Virus record (IMG/VR): IMGVR_UViG_3300046167_000163
Span: 1 to 36,104 of that record
DNA: 36,104 bases
Source of the DNA: a virus
Direction: 5' to 3' (one strand)
Shown here one piece after another: positions 7,035-13,600 of the stretch. The notes beneath the pieces are model-generated. The model was not told the DNA's origin, made no database searches, and saw nothing but the letters and a program-made list of their open reading frames with translations. Position 1 is the stretch's first letter, and each line of letters opens with the position of its first letter. Position numbers and translations under genes: made by a program.

Positions 7035-7166
7035 GTCACCCTCCAAGGTTAATTTGATAGGACGTTACATCCTAAAAAAAGTTAGTGCAAGTGCAAATTA
7101 GGTATTTACATAGGATGATTTACGGATTAGTCTGATTGTATAAACACAAACTAAGGGAACACGGGC
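7035..7166. promoter_or_regulatory. Divergent control region with 17-bp dyad operator
   Basis: TAGGA-c-GT-t-AC-a-TCCTA at 7048-7064 is a palindrome matching at 7 of 8 pairs, upstream of the leftward RHH-like gene. A TAGGAT half-site recurs at 7111, and TGCAAGTGCAA at 7086-7096 is a tandem repeat. Leftward, TTGCAC with a 16-base gap to TAGGAT is a possible promoter overlapping the dyad. Rightward, TATAAA at 7139-7144 may be a -10 element but I see no good -35. The region separates the early leftward and the rightward accessory transcripts. Confidence 0.6.
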
Positions 7167-7523
7167 ATGACAATTATCGCAACATTTAGCAACGGCTTTA
7201 CTGATACATATAAAGGCCATCGCAACGTAAAAGCCGCATGGGCAATCACGCGCAATGTAGATGGCAAAATCATTGCGAGCGGCCATAGCCTCGACCGCAC
7301 AAGAGCGGCCAAGACGGCGAGGGGCGCGATGAGCGACAAGGTTTATGGGTTTGGAGGGTATCTGCCGACCCGCGCATATCCCGGCGTTCATAAGTGGTTG
7401 ATTGAACAGGGATACGATGGGCCTCGCGGGACATCACCAATGATGGCATGGGCGCGTAAAAAGAATGCCGAGCGCCTTGCTCGGATTGAAGCAGCCCACA
7501 CAATCGAAATTGTTGACATATAA
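7167..7523 (+). CDS. Unknown phage protein, first rightward gene
   Basis: 118 residues beginning MTIIATFSNGFTDTYKG, then VKAAWAITRNVDGKIIASGHSL, which looks like a small beta-meander, followed by a basic segment RTRAAKTARGAMSDK and a helical C-terminus KKNAERLARIEAAHTIEI. I do not recognise the family. AAGGGA lies 10 bases before the start. It opens a short operon of accessory genes transcribed away from the control region. Confidence 0.75.
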   Translation: MTIIATFSNGFTDTYKGHRNVKAAWAITRNVDGKIIASGHSLDRTRAAKTARGAMSDKVYGFGGYLPTRAYPGVHKWLIEQGYDGPRGTSPMMAWARKKNAERLARIEAAHTIEIVDI

Positions 7524-7570
7524 CGCAACACGGGGAGCTGCGGCTCCCCACTCAAACTGGGAGAAACAAA

Positions 7571-7660
7571 ATGAAACGTAAATTTGAAATCGCTGGCGAA
7601 ATCTTATTTCTCTTGGCATTATTTGCCATGCCATTATTCATCAAGAGTGCCATGCTATGA
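7571..7660 (+). CDS. One-helix membrane peptide
   Basis: 29 residues: MKRKFEIAGEI, then a hydrophobic run LFLLALFAMPLFI, then KSAML. The ATG follows GGGAG with 7 bases between, and its stop overlaps the next start (ATGA). A positively charged N-terminus and a single transmembrane helix suggest an inner-membrane peptide. Function is unknown. Confidence 0.6.
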   Translation: MKRKFEIAGEILFLLALFAMPLFIKSAML

Positions 7661-7824
7661 GCAATATAATTAACTGCCCTGAGTGCGACGGCGACGGCCA
7701 AGTTGAGCGTGACGTGTGGGTTCGCCAAAGCTCAACTTGGCATGGCGACTTTGAGTCTGTTATGGAAGATTGCGATAACTGTGGCGGCGTTGGACAGATT
7801 GAAGCGCTGGAGGAAGACGAATGA
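7657..7824 (+). CDS. DnaJ-type zinc-finger miniprotein
   Basis: 55 residues. Two CxxCxGxG motifs, CPECDGDG (residues 7-14) and CDNCGGVG (39-46), are the metal-binding repeats of the DnaJ/HSP40 central domain, here alone without a J domain. The middle holds Trp-rich RDVWVRQSSTWHGDF. Such free zinc-ribbon proteins occur in phages and may bind nucleic acid or a host chaperone partner; the role here is not shown. Start and stop overlap both neighbours as ATGA. Confidence 0.8.
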   Translation: MSNIINCPECDGDGQVERDVWVRQSSTWHGDFESVMEDCDNCGGVGQIEALEEDE

Positions 7825-8597
7825 AATACGACCCAGAAGCCCTCACCCGTCACGTCCTTACCTGCGCAGATCAAGGCATGTCACAGGCTGACGTGGCAGA
7901 TCTGTTAAATGTGTCTCGCTCGACGATACACCGCATCACTAGCAAACTTAATATAACCCTTGAAAGGAAAAAGCGTGAGTACGGACCAAACTCAGATTAT
8001 TATAAAAAGGTTGGAGCGCAACAACAGCATAATGCTGACGGAGCAGAAGACTCAAATGAGGCCAAACTTGAAGCAGCGGCTGGAAGAGCAGCAAGCGCTA
8101 ATCGACGTGCTAAAGCGCGAGATGCAAAAGACGCAGCAGAGCGATTGAAGGCAAAGCTAGAAGGCGTTACCGATAAGCACGAGCGCTACGAGATCACATA
8201 CGGCCACTGCCTGTGGGAGTTTGAGACGCTCATGTACAGGCAGCGCAAACGTGACCCGCTGCCGTCTGGCCCGCGTAGGCCACTGACAGCCTCACCGTCA
8301 ATGTTGATTGCCGCTGAGAAGATGAAACAGCACAGCATCGACCAAGGCAACCGCCTGTTCTCTCTCATACCTTACGACCAGCGTGTGACAGCAGCAGAGG
8401 CCGCAGAGCTTCTAGGCGATAGCGTGCCGCGCACGTCAAGCTATCTCAAAAAGATGTGGGAGGCTGACAAGATCTACCGAGTGCGTGACTTTGTTGAAGT
8501 GCCGGGCTACACCAAGCGCCAATGGCGCTGGGTATTCAGCAAGCAACCGATCCAACCGTTGAATAATTGTTTTGAGGATGGTGGCGATGAGGACTAG
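7821..8597 (+). CDS. HTH protein; possibly two genes merged by an indel
   Basis: As read it is one 258-residue frame. Residues 1-50 (CADQGMSQADVADLLNVSRS, then TIHRITSKL) are a clear helix-turn-helix. The part from about residue 110 (HERYEITYGHCLWEFETL onward) includes RVTAAEAAELLG and a winged-helix-like C-terminus ending FEDGGDED. The middle, residues 52-108, has poor codon use: few codons end in G or C, while the +1 frame there does. So the frame may join an HTH gene and a separate C-terminal gene starting at TTG 8145, with the overlapping gene 7975-8148 between them. One extra A in the AAAAA run at 7968 would end the HTH gene at TGA 7976 and produce a GTGA junction. Confidence 0.65.
   Translation: MKYDPEALTRHVLTCADQGMSQADVADLLNVSRSTIHRITSKLNITLERKKREYGPNSDYYKKVGAQQQHNADGAEDSNEAKLEAAAGRAASANRRAKARDAKDAAERLKAKLEGVTDKHERYEITYGHCLWEFETLMYRQRKRDPLPSGPRRPLTASPSMLIAAEKMKQHSIDQGNRLFSLIPYDQRVTAAEAAELLGDSVPRTSSYLKKMWEADKIYRVRDFVEVPGYTKRQWRWVFSKQPIQPLNNCFEDGGDED
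7975..8148 (+). CDS. Overlapping coiled-coil protein in the +1 frame
   Basis: 57 residues from GTG 7975, with AAAGGA six bases upstream: MSTDQTQIIIKRLERNNSIM, then a helix LKQRLEEQQALIDVLKREM with heptad-like Leu spacing. By hand count over 35 codons at 8044-8148, about three quarters end in G or C, against about one quarter in the frame of the long ORF; the surrounding genes favour G/C endings. This supports it as a real gene of unknown function. The stop TGA overlaps a possible TTG start (8145). Confidence 0.55.
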   Translation: MSTDQTQIIIKRLERNNSIMLTEQKTQMRPNLKQRLEEQQALIDVLKREMQKTQQSD

Positions 8598-8892
8598 GCA
8601 AAGGCAACTGGAGGTGGTCAGAGTGGCACTGGCAAAAGCGCATGTGGACAACTACAAAATGAACAAGGGTTGCGCTCGCTGCGGATTTAATGAGCATCCA
8701 GTTGCCCTTGAGTTTGACCACATTGACCCATCCAAAAAGAGCAAAACTGTGTCTCAGCTTGTTAAAAAGGGTGTGATGAAAAACATTATTGCTGAGATAG
8801 AAAAGTGTCAGGTTTTATGCTCGAATTGTCACCGAATACACACCTACGCAAACAAGCATCACATGAATACCTCGGAGAGTTTAGATGAATGA
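8587..8892 (+). CDS. HNH homing-type endonuclease
   Basis: About 101 residues. CARCGFNEHP provides a first Cys pair, ALEFDHIDP the His-containing catalytic strand, and CQVLCSNCHRIHT the second Cys pair and final His of the HNH/beta-beta-alpha-metal fold. The start is placed at ATG 8587, overlapping the previous stop. ATG 8578 in the same frame is an alternative. It is a free-standing small phage HNH protein that may nick DNA. It ends overlapping the next small gene. Confidence 0.85.
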   Translation: MRTRQRQLEVVRVALAKAHVDNYKMNKGCARCGFNEHPVALEFDHIDPSKKSKTVSQLVKKGVMKNIIAEIEKCQVLCSNCHRIHTYANKHHMNTSESLDE

Positions 8893-8995
8893 CAAAGATA
8901 TAGAACGCAAAATCCACATCGCTGGCTTGGTCGGAGCTGTCTTCGGCTTTGCAAGCGGCGCTGGCATGATGATGCTGGTTGCGATAATATTTTAA
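8885..8995 (+). CDS. One-helix membrane peptide
   Basis: 36 residues: charged MNDKDIERKIH, then a hydrophobic Gly/Ala-rich helix from IAGLVGAVFG to LVAIIF at the very C-terminus. The start overlaps the stop of the HNH gene by 8 bases. It is probably an inner-membrane peptide of unknown role and the last gene of the rightward cluster. Confidence 0.6.
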   Translation: MNDKDIERKIHIAGLVGAVFGFASGAGMMMLVAIIF

Positions 8996-9158
8996 TATCG
9001 TGCGGGTGGCCGTTGATAGTGTAAAAAGTTTGGCGCTTTTTGGTAGCAACGTCATCCTAGGCTAAACAACCACCATTCCCGTGGTGAAGTCGATTTTACT
9101 TGCGATGATAGCCACCCACTCAGACTTTGTAATCAAACCCACGCCGACCCGCAAGATA
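8996..9158. other. Convergent intergenic region with weak two-way hairpin
   Basis: Rightward and leftward transcription meet here. AAAAAG at 9023-9028 and CTTTTT at 9036-9041 form a 6-bp AT-rich hairpin that could end transcripts in both directions, but its stem is weak. CACCA/TGGTG near 9070-9085 makes another short stem. GGGTGGC near 9004 and GCCACCC near 9111 are distant inverted arms. I see no gene. Confidence 0.4.
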
Positions 9159-9542
9159 CTATTTAAAGCTGTCCAGAGTTTTTTGCATCGACCGGCTTTC
9201 GTTTAGAAATTCCGCCTCAGACACATATGTTGTTGTCTTGGAGATTTCGTCGCCCCGGCGGAAGACTACAGCATCAAGATCCACCGCGACAAAGGCGTAA
9301 ACGTCTGACCGCTGCCCGCTCTTTTTAGCTGTGTAGAATTTGTACCTTCTGCCCACCCCATGCGTCTTGCTGGCGCTCTTTACCTGCAACGTGAGAGTGC
9401 GTTCATACATTTGTATATACGCGTCGTGGTCCCTGATCTGGCACAAGGTGCAGAGATAACCAGCAAGCGAAAGACGGGCGAGTGCTAAATGCTCGCCCGC
9501 TCTGCCCACCGCCGCGCTGGCCTTCTGATCTTGGACGCGCAA
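9159..9542 (-). CDS. PD-(D/E)XK endonuclease-like protein, end of the late block
   Basis: About 127 residues from TTG 9542, 20 bases after the endolysin stop. The frame is open to 9632, but that part overlaps the endolysin gene and reads unlike protein. VGRAGEHLALARLSLAGY is the N-terminal helix of the group-I-intron-associated PD-(D/E)XK family, followed by YERTLTLQVKSASKT, where Gln-Val-Lys stands at the Glu-x-Lys position, then DVYAFVAVDLDAVVFRRGDE, the usual core strands. The Gln substitution could lower or alter activity. The start is uncertain. Confidence 0.65.
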   Translation of the reverse strand: MRVQDQKASAAVGRAGEHLALARLSLAGYLCTLCQIRDHDAYIQMYERTLTLQVKSASKTHGVGRRYKFYTAKKSGQRSDVYAFVAVDLDAVVFRRGDEISKTTTYVSEAEFLNESRSMQKTLDSFK

Positions 9543-9561
9543 CTTAGCTAACCTAGCTAGA

Positions 9562-10182
9562 CTAAAACATAAGCCAAGTGTGGATTTTCTTGCTCTGGTT
9601 GCTTCGATCATCCAGCCCGTGATAACCGCCATTCACGCGGCGCGTGATGCGCTTGATCGCGTCATCTGTCACGCCCTCATCGGCAATCTTAAACAAGCCA
9701 TTCTTCTCAAAAAACCACAGCGCAGTCTCAAATGCGTAATCGTCTGCCACCAAGTCTGGGTCAGTCATAACCTTTGGCACGCCCATGTCAGATGCAAATG
9801 AGCGGTAGTTGTTGCGCCCGGTAAGCTGGAGAAATCCACGTCCAATGTATAGGCTCGCCTGCGCTTCATTCTCGTTTCCCATGCGGCCGGCGTAGACCTT
9901 GCCAGCAAGCCCGGTTGGGTTCTTGGCGTAAGGTTCAGCATCCTCAACCGTTGGGAAGCGCGACGGCCACACAGCCTGTATGCGCTCTGGTGAGCTATAG
10001 TACAGGCTCTCACGGGTTCGCTTGAAGCCACCACTTTCGTGTGACGCCTGCCCCATCAAGTGCGCGCCGCGTGCCGGGGACAGGTTGAAATACTTTGCGA
10101 TTGCGCGCGCTGTATTAGGCCCAAACTCACCATCAGGCGTTGACCCGATTTTAGTTTGGAGGATAGCCATTGCCTTGCTCAT
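9562..10182 (-). CDS. GH19-family endolysin with N-terminal peptidoglycan-binding segment
   Basis: 206 residues. Residues 5-33 (ILQTKIGSTPDGEFGPNTAR and following) match a short PG_binding_1-like repeat. The GH19 lysozyme/chitinase domain follows: GQASHESGGF carries catalytic Glu49, GRGFLQLTGR (115-123) is the substrate-cleft loop, and RRVNGGYHGLDDR closes the fold. It would cut cell-wall glycan strands at lysis. There is no signal peptide, so it needs the holin-like proteins encoded upstream. Its ATG overlaps the previous stop (ATGA). Confidence 0.93.
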   Translation of the reverse strand: MSKAMAILQTKIGSTPDGEFGPNTARAIAKYFNLSPARGAHLMGQASHESGGFKRTRESLYYSSPERIQAVWPSRFPTVEDAEPYAKNPTGLAGKVYAGRMGNENEAQASLYIGRGFLQLTGRNNYRSFASDMGVPKVMTDPDLVADDYAFETALWFFEKNGLFKIADEGVTDDAIKRITRRVNGGYHGLDDRSNQSKKIHTWLMF

Positions 10183-10328
10183 TTTTTAGCCTTTTTCTTT
10201 GCCGTCTTGGCAGCCGCTTTAAATGCACTGGCCGTTGGCGCTCCCTTTGTGCCGGGCTTGCGCATTTTCTCGCCACTTCCGGCCTTAATGCGCGCACGCT
10301 TTTTAGCAATGTTTGAATATAGTCCCAT
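10179..10328 (-). CDS. Small basic protein conserved in marine podoviruses
   Basis: 49 residues, MGLYSNIAKKRARIKAGSGE at the start, then KMRKPGTKGAPTASAFK and a Lys-rich end. From memory, similar very basic proteins with the SGEKMRKPGTKGAPT core occur in many marine podoviruses. It may bind DNA or be packaged in the head. A GAGAGA purine run stands directly before the ATG. It overlaps the endolysin start by 4 bases. Confidence 0.72.
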   Translation of the reverse strand: MGLYSNIAKKRARIKAGSGEKMRKPGTKGAPTASAFKAAAKTAKKKAKK

Positions 10329-10332
10329 TCTC

Positions 10333-10593
10333 TCACCATTTAACCTTATCAGCCCAGTAGGCCGCTGACATTTTACCCTTTGCAATATTCTTTGCGTGGC
10401 GGGCCTTGAATGATTTGTTGCGAGCTGTGCCTTCCTTTGATCCAGACACGCCTTGCTGGCCAAACCGAATTGTCTTTGTCTGGTCGCCAGACTTGGCCAC
10501 CACAACATGAGATTTGGTTTTATGACCGGGTGTGCGTTTTGGCTTGTTGTAGCCAGATACACCAGCTCTTGCTAATCTTGGGTCTTTTGCCAT
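10333..10593 (-). CDS. DUF6321-like basic protein
   Basis: 86 residues beginning MAKDPRLARAGVSGYNKPKR and ending SFKARHAKNIAKGKMSAAYW-ADKVKW. The Lys/Arg-rich sequence with VVVAKSGDQTKTIRFGQQG matches the phage family DUF6321, of unknown function, often placed among late head or lysis genes. The start at 10593 shares bases with the stop of the holin-like gene (TGATG). The longer frame to 10767 overlaps that gene and is not used. Confidence 0.8.
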   Translation of the reverse strand: MAKDPRLARAGVSGYNKPKRTPGHKTKSHVVVAKSGDQTKTIRFGQQGVSGSKEGTARNKSFKARHAKNIAKGKMSAAYWADKVKW

Positions 10594-10937
10594 CACTTTT
10601 TCAATCCTCTCACTGTGCGGATGCCGAAGCTCGCCGCTATGCTTGCATACATCGCCCACTGAAACCACTGCGGCGCAGCATCCAGATTGGCGAAACCCTG
10701 AGCCATGTAAGGCTGTATGCCCGGTATGAAGCTGCCCAGCACAATGGCTATGAAGGCCACTGTCCAAGCCTCATCCTTCCACGAATTATTGCTGGCCTCA
10801 ATAGCAGCTTGCTCCCAGCTGATTTCGCCAGTGGCGATTTTCATCTTGGTTTCAGCTTCGGCCTTTTTCACGGCAGTCTTGCCGTCAATGTAGCTTGCCG
10901 CAAGGCCGCCGAGTGATCCTATAATTTGACCAATCAT
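10593..10937 (-). CDS. Holin-like membrane protein
   Basis: 114 residues. MIGQIIGSLGGLAASYIDGK is a mildly hydrophobic start, followed by an amphipathic helix KKAEAETKMKIATGEISWEQ, then two hydrophobic segments, AWTVAFIAIVLGSFIPGI and WFQWAMYASIAASFGI, and a basic tail RTVRGLKK. Arrangement and place in the lysis region suggest a holin or holin-like protein. Start and stop overlap both neighbours. Confidence 0.65.
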   Translation of the reverse strand: MIGQIIGSLGGLAASYIDGKTAVKKAEAETKMKIATGEISWEQAAIEASNNSWKDEAWTVAFIAIVLGSFIPGIQPYMAQGFANLDAAPQWFQWAMYASIAASFGIRTVRGLKK

Positions 10938-11134
10938 TTTGCCTGCTCCTTACCCATCCAGATGCCAAAGCACCCCGTGAGAGCGCCCATACAGACGCTT
11001 ACAAGCCCTGACTGTGCAACGCTGGGGTCAGATAGCCCCATGAACCAATGCACAGCCTGATAGGTCAGCACAGTGACCGCCAGCATCATCAAGCGCGGCA
11101 GAACCTTCCAGTCATCTAATATTGTGTGTGCCAT
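10934..11134 (-). CDS. Small two-helix membrane protein, holin candidate
   Basis: 66 residues from the ATG sharing its first base with the previous stop (TAATG), GGGGA upstream. MAHTILDDWKVLPRL precedes a first helix MMLAVTVLTYQAVHWFMGL, then a second, SGLVSVCMGALTGCFGIW, and a short charged end GKEQAK. Size and two transmembrane segments fit a class II holin. Which of this and the neighbouring 114-residue protein is the true holin cannot be decided from sequence. Confidence 0.65.
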   Translation of the reverse strand: MAHTILDDWKVLPRLMMLAVTVLTYQAVHWFMGLSDPSVAQSGLVSVCMGALTGCFGIWMGKEQAK

Positions 11135-11601
11135 TACCATTTCCCCTGCTGTTTGCCGATAAAATATAACACGGCCCCAAGGCCAGCAATTCCAGCCAGC
11201 ACGATGATGCCGCCGACCACCCACATTACGATGGCCTCCTTGATCTCAGCCTGACGATACGCAGTCTTCTTGCGTTGCGCTCTGATCTTGCGGAGCGTGT
11301 CCTTATATTCTTCCAGACCCTTCGGCCCGTGCTGGTACATTATGATTGTTTCGATTTCTTTTTTCATCGCCTGCAAGCGTTTTTGCGCAGAGAATGCGTC
11401 AATCGCAGCCTGTTCTGCTGAGCCGGTCAGAGACGCGAACACACCCGGATTCTTCGCCTTTTCAGCCGCGTAATTTACGTCTGACACTGCACCAGCGAAT
11501 TTGCTCAGAGCTGACGAAGCATCTCTGCCAGCGGCTATCAACGACTTGGCATTGTTCACCGCCCCGGCGGCAATGGCTATAGCGGAAATTGGATCAATCA
11601 T
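11134..11601 (-). CDS. Phage membrane-anchored protein, lysis region
   Basis: 155 residues. An Ala-rich N-terminus (MIDPISAIAIAAGAVNNAKS) is followed by a long charged helical region (AQKRLQAMKKEIETIIMYQH to RAQRKKTAYRQAEIK) and a single C-terminal transmembrane helix VVGGIIVLAGIAGLGAVLYF. The architecture is soluble coiled helix plus tail anchor. The family is not recognised. It lies between the spanin-like and holin-like genes with 4-base or shorter overlaps. Confidence 0.7.
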   Translation of the reverse strand: MIDPISAIAIAAGAVNNAKSLIAAGRDASSALSKFAGAVSDVNYAAEKAKNPGVFASLTGSAEQAAIDAFSAQKRLQAMKKEIETIIMYQHGPKGLEEYKDTLRKIRAQRKKTAYRQAEIKEAIVMWVVGGIIVLAGIAGLGAVLYFIGKQQGKW

Positions 11602-11780
11602 GCTTCTGCGAACCTCACTGGGCAGATATAGCGCGGCGGCACGCTGTACTTGCGGTCATACCACTGACCCTTGCTGATCTTTTTCTGGCCGCACTCGTAA
11701 TAGCAAGATTTGACCAAAACATTGCCTGCGCCCTGCACCCATGCGTGTCCGAAGCTCACAAAGACCAGCGCGCAAAGCAT
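11598..11780 (-). CDS. Small exported Cys-containing protein
   Basis: 60 residues. MLCALVFVSFGHAWVQGAG looks like a short signal peptide with cleavage near AWVQGAG. The mature part has CYYECG and a late Cys (ICPV), suggesting a periplasmic disulfide-bonded or metal-binding peptide. It does not show a lipobox, so an outer spanin role is not supported, though the place beside the coiled-coil membrane protein makes a lysis role possible. The stop overlaps the next start as ATGA. Confidence 0.65.
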   Translation of the reverse strand: MLCALVFVSFGHAWVQGAGNVLVKSCYYECGQKKISKGQWYDRKYSVPPRYICPVRFAEA

Positions 11781-11781
11781 T

Positions 11782-12015
11782 TTATCTATCCATCAGCCTG
11801 TCAATTTTCTCTTCAAGCCGATCAAACTTGTTCATAATCTGAGAGAGAACCTCAGAGCTGTCTGACTTCGTGACATATTCCTTGGCCATTTCCTCGCGGG
11901 TGCGGTTAAGTAAAATGCGGAGGCGATCCAGTTCTTCGCGCTGTGTTTTTAACCACCAGCCAATTCCAGCGATTACAACTCCAAAAAGTATATTCAAGAT
12001 CGCGTCCATTTCCAT
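11782..12015 (-). CDS. Inner-spanin-like protein: N-terminal helix plus coiled coil
   Basis: 77 residues from ATG 12015. MEMDAILNILFGVVIAGIGW is a single N-terminal transmembrane helix, followed by a long charged coiled coil LKTQREELDRLRILLNRTRE to FDRLEEKIDRLMDR. This is the layout of i-spanins (Rz-like), which span the periplasm and fuse membranes at lysis. Other phage coiled-coil membrane proteins look alike, so the role is inferred. Confidence 0.6.
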   Translation of the reverse strand: MEMDAILNILFGVVIAGIGWWLKTQREELDRLRILLNRTREEMAKEYVTKSDSSEVLSQIMNKFDRLEEKIDRLMDR

Positions 12016-12016
12016 T

Positions 12017-12322
12017 TTAGTAACTGCCTTCCCAGACCCGAAGGGCGCTAAACTCATTGCTTGCTAACTTACGTTTTAACACATCTTTGACGGCCTGTGT
12101 ATCCGTCCAAGCAACTCCAGCCTCTTTCAGCCATACTGCCAGCAAAGCCATGTCAACATTGCCAACGTGCTTGTAATCAGAGCCAAAGCTGTTCTTCGTT
12201 ACCTCACGGGCCTGCGCCGCATCCTTGAGCATGTGGGACGCGTCGAAGGTGCGCTTGATAACCATGTTATCTTCGCCATCAAACGTAATCTTTTCAGATA
12301 TTTTGGTCGATGTATTAATCAT
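12017..12322 (-). CDS. Conserved small phage protein near the capsid gene
   Basis: 101 residues, MINTSTKISEKITFDGEDNM at the start, then KRTFDASHMLKDAAQAREV, DYKHVGNVDMALLAVWLKEAG and ASNEFSALRVWEG at the end. The D-A-S-H-M-L and VGNVDMALL blocks resemble a marine-podovirus protein of unknown function found between capsid and lysis genes. GAGG lies 9 bases upstream. It overlaps the previous gene by 8 bases. Confidence 0.75.
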   Translation of the reverse strand: MINTSTKISEKITFDGEDNMVIKRTFDASHMLKDAAQAREVTKNSFGSDYKHVGNVDMALLAVWLKEAGVAWTDTQAVKDVLKRKLASNEFSALRVWEGSY

Positions 12323-12578
12323 TGACCCAAGCCTCATTGATATGGATTGTGGACGGATTGTCAGCGCGCAGAGTGCCATTTTCGTTGCGCGCACGCTTTT
12401 TCTTTGCCGGGGCTTTAGCCTTTTTGGCAAACATTGGCTTCTTTTCAGCCTCAAGCGCACCAGCGCGGATTTCGTTGATTGATTTTATTTCGTCAGCGGG
12501 AAGGTCAACCACGTCGCCTTTGAGAAACTTTCCGGCAGATGTAAATACATTTGCAACGGTCACTGTAGCTTTTGTCAT
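12315..12578 (-). CDS. Small DUF7210-like protein downstream of the capsid
   Basis: 87 residues from ATG 12578 with GGAG upstream. VTVANVFTSAGKFLKGDVVD and LPADEIKSINEIRAGALEAE resemble the small beta-rich phage family DUF7210, which often follows major capsid genes. A Lys/Ala-rich linker (KKAKAPAKKKRAR) and a polar end complete it. It may be a head-decoration or head-completion protein, but that is inferred from position only. It lies just after the terminator that follows the capsid gene. Confidence 0.7.
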   Translation of the reverse strand: MTKATVTVANVFTSAGKFLKGDVVDLPADEIKSINEIRAGALEAEKKPMFAKKAKAPAKKKRARNENGTLRADNPSTIHINEAWVND

Positions 12579-12596
12579 ATTGGTCTCCACTTAAAG

Positions 12597-12624
12597 TAAA
12601 ATGGGGGCAGTCTCCCGCCCCCAT
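12597..12624 (-). terminator. Intrinsic terminator after the capsid gene
   Basis: Leftward, ATGGGGGC and GCCCCCAT (12617-12624 and 12601-12608) form a perfect 8-bp stem with an 8-base loop, followed by TTTACTTTAA. It begins 9 bases past the stop of the major capsid gene. It would let abundant capsid mRNA end here while some read-through reaches the lysis genes. Confidence 0.85.
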
Positions 12625-12632
12625 CTGTTAGA

Positions 12633-13580
12633 TTATGAAGTTGTACAGTCGGCAATGATGCCGTTTGCAGCTTCATTTTTGGCGCACAAAGTAAGCTCGG
12701 TTACAACTTGGCGAGTAGTGTTGTCGCCAGTTTTGGCCAAAGCCACGTTCTTCGTGCCACGCAGGGAAGCAACTTCCCACATGTTGTCTTGCATGATGAA
12801 CACGTCACGCGAGCGGTTCTCACGGCTTGGCATAAATTCTACGCTTCCCCAAGGGGTTACATATACTGCCAAGGATTTAACAACGCGCTCGTCGCCAGCT
12901 TGTACGCTGGAACGCTGGTTGTTGTTACCAGTGAAGCCCAGAGCTACATTCATTTGGAATGCAGAAAGGTACACTGTGTCTGGCTTACCACCAGCAACCC
13001 AGATTGACTGCATAACAGTGTCAAAGTTGGCTTGTGAGAAAGCAGCTTGTGTGCCGTCTGTACGGGCGTCTGTGCCGTCGCCGGTTGGGTCTGCACCGCC
13101 GGAGCCAGCAACAGTGTTTGTTGTCAACCAAGCTGGTGCGCCAGCAAGTTCACGGGCTGTTGTGGAGTTACCAGCTGCGCGTGCGTTGTTTGCAAACAAA
13201 GCCTTTTCGATGTCCAATTTTTGCTCTTTGGCAATCTTCAAGGTCTGATATGCAATCTCTTTTGCGCGACCTGCATTGTCAACATTATCGTCGGAGTCGG
13301 ATACGACAACGGCGTTTTTGAAGATTTGCGTGTAGTTGCCCAAACGAGTTGTTGCTGCGCGAGCTTCGGCAGTAGTTGTGTCACCCTCAATGTGAGCATT
13401 GGCAGCGGAAGCACGAAGGCTATCTGTTTGCCACTCTACGAGAGTATTCTTTGCGGCCTTTTTAGCAGCTTTGCTGTAAAATGGCGTTTCCTCTGGCGAA
13501 ATGTTGTGGATAACATTGCTGAGGTCTTCACGGATACCGACGGAATCATAGGTATCAAATGTGTTGGTTGGCTGTGCCAT
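12633..13580 (-). CDS. Major capsid protein, SU10/DUF5309-like (HK97 fold)
   Basis: 315 residues. NTFDTYDSVGIREDLSNVIH and ISPEETPFYSK at the start, TRLGNYTQIFKNAVVVSDSD, and a beta-rich end NVALAKTGDNTTRQVVTELT match the SU10-type major capsid family (DUF5309). The central GNNNQRSSVQAGDERVVKSL belongs to the peripheral domain. It forms the icosahedral shell. The scaffold gene lies directly upstream and a strong terminator directly downstream, as expected for the most abundant virion protein. Codon use is regular. Confidence 0.94.
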   Translation of the reverse strand: MAQPTNTFDTYDSVGIREDLSNVIHNISPEETPFYSKAAKKAAKNTLVEWQTDSLRASAANAHIEGDTTTAEARAATTRLGNYTQIFKNAVVVSDSDDNVDNAGRAKEIAYQTLKIAKEQKLDIEKALFANNARAAGNSTTARELAGAPAWLTTNTVAGSGGADPTGDGTDARTDGTQAAFSQANFDTVMQSIWVAGGKPDTVYLSAFQMNVALGFTGNNNQRSSVQAGDERVVKSLAVYVTPWGSVEFMPSRENRSRDVFIMQDNMWEVASLRGTKNVALAKTGDNTTRQVVTELTLCAKNEAANGIIADCTTS

Positions 13581-13600
13581 TAGTGTGTCCTTTCAAAGAC

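Noticed and set aside
7821-8597. Lysogeny repressor
   Set aside because: The HTH is clear, but there is no integrase, no second repressor or Cro-like gene facing it, and no attachment site was seen, so a temperate switch is not supported.
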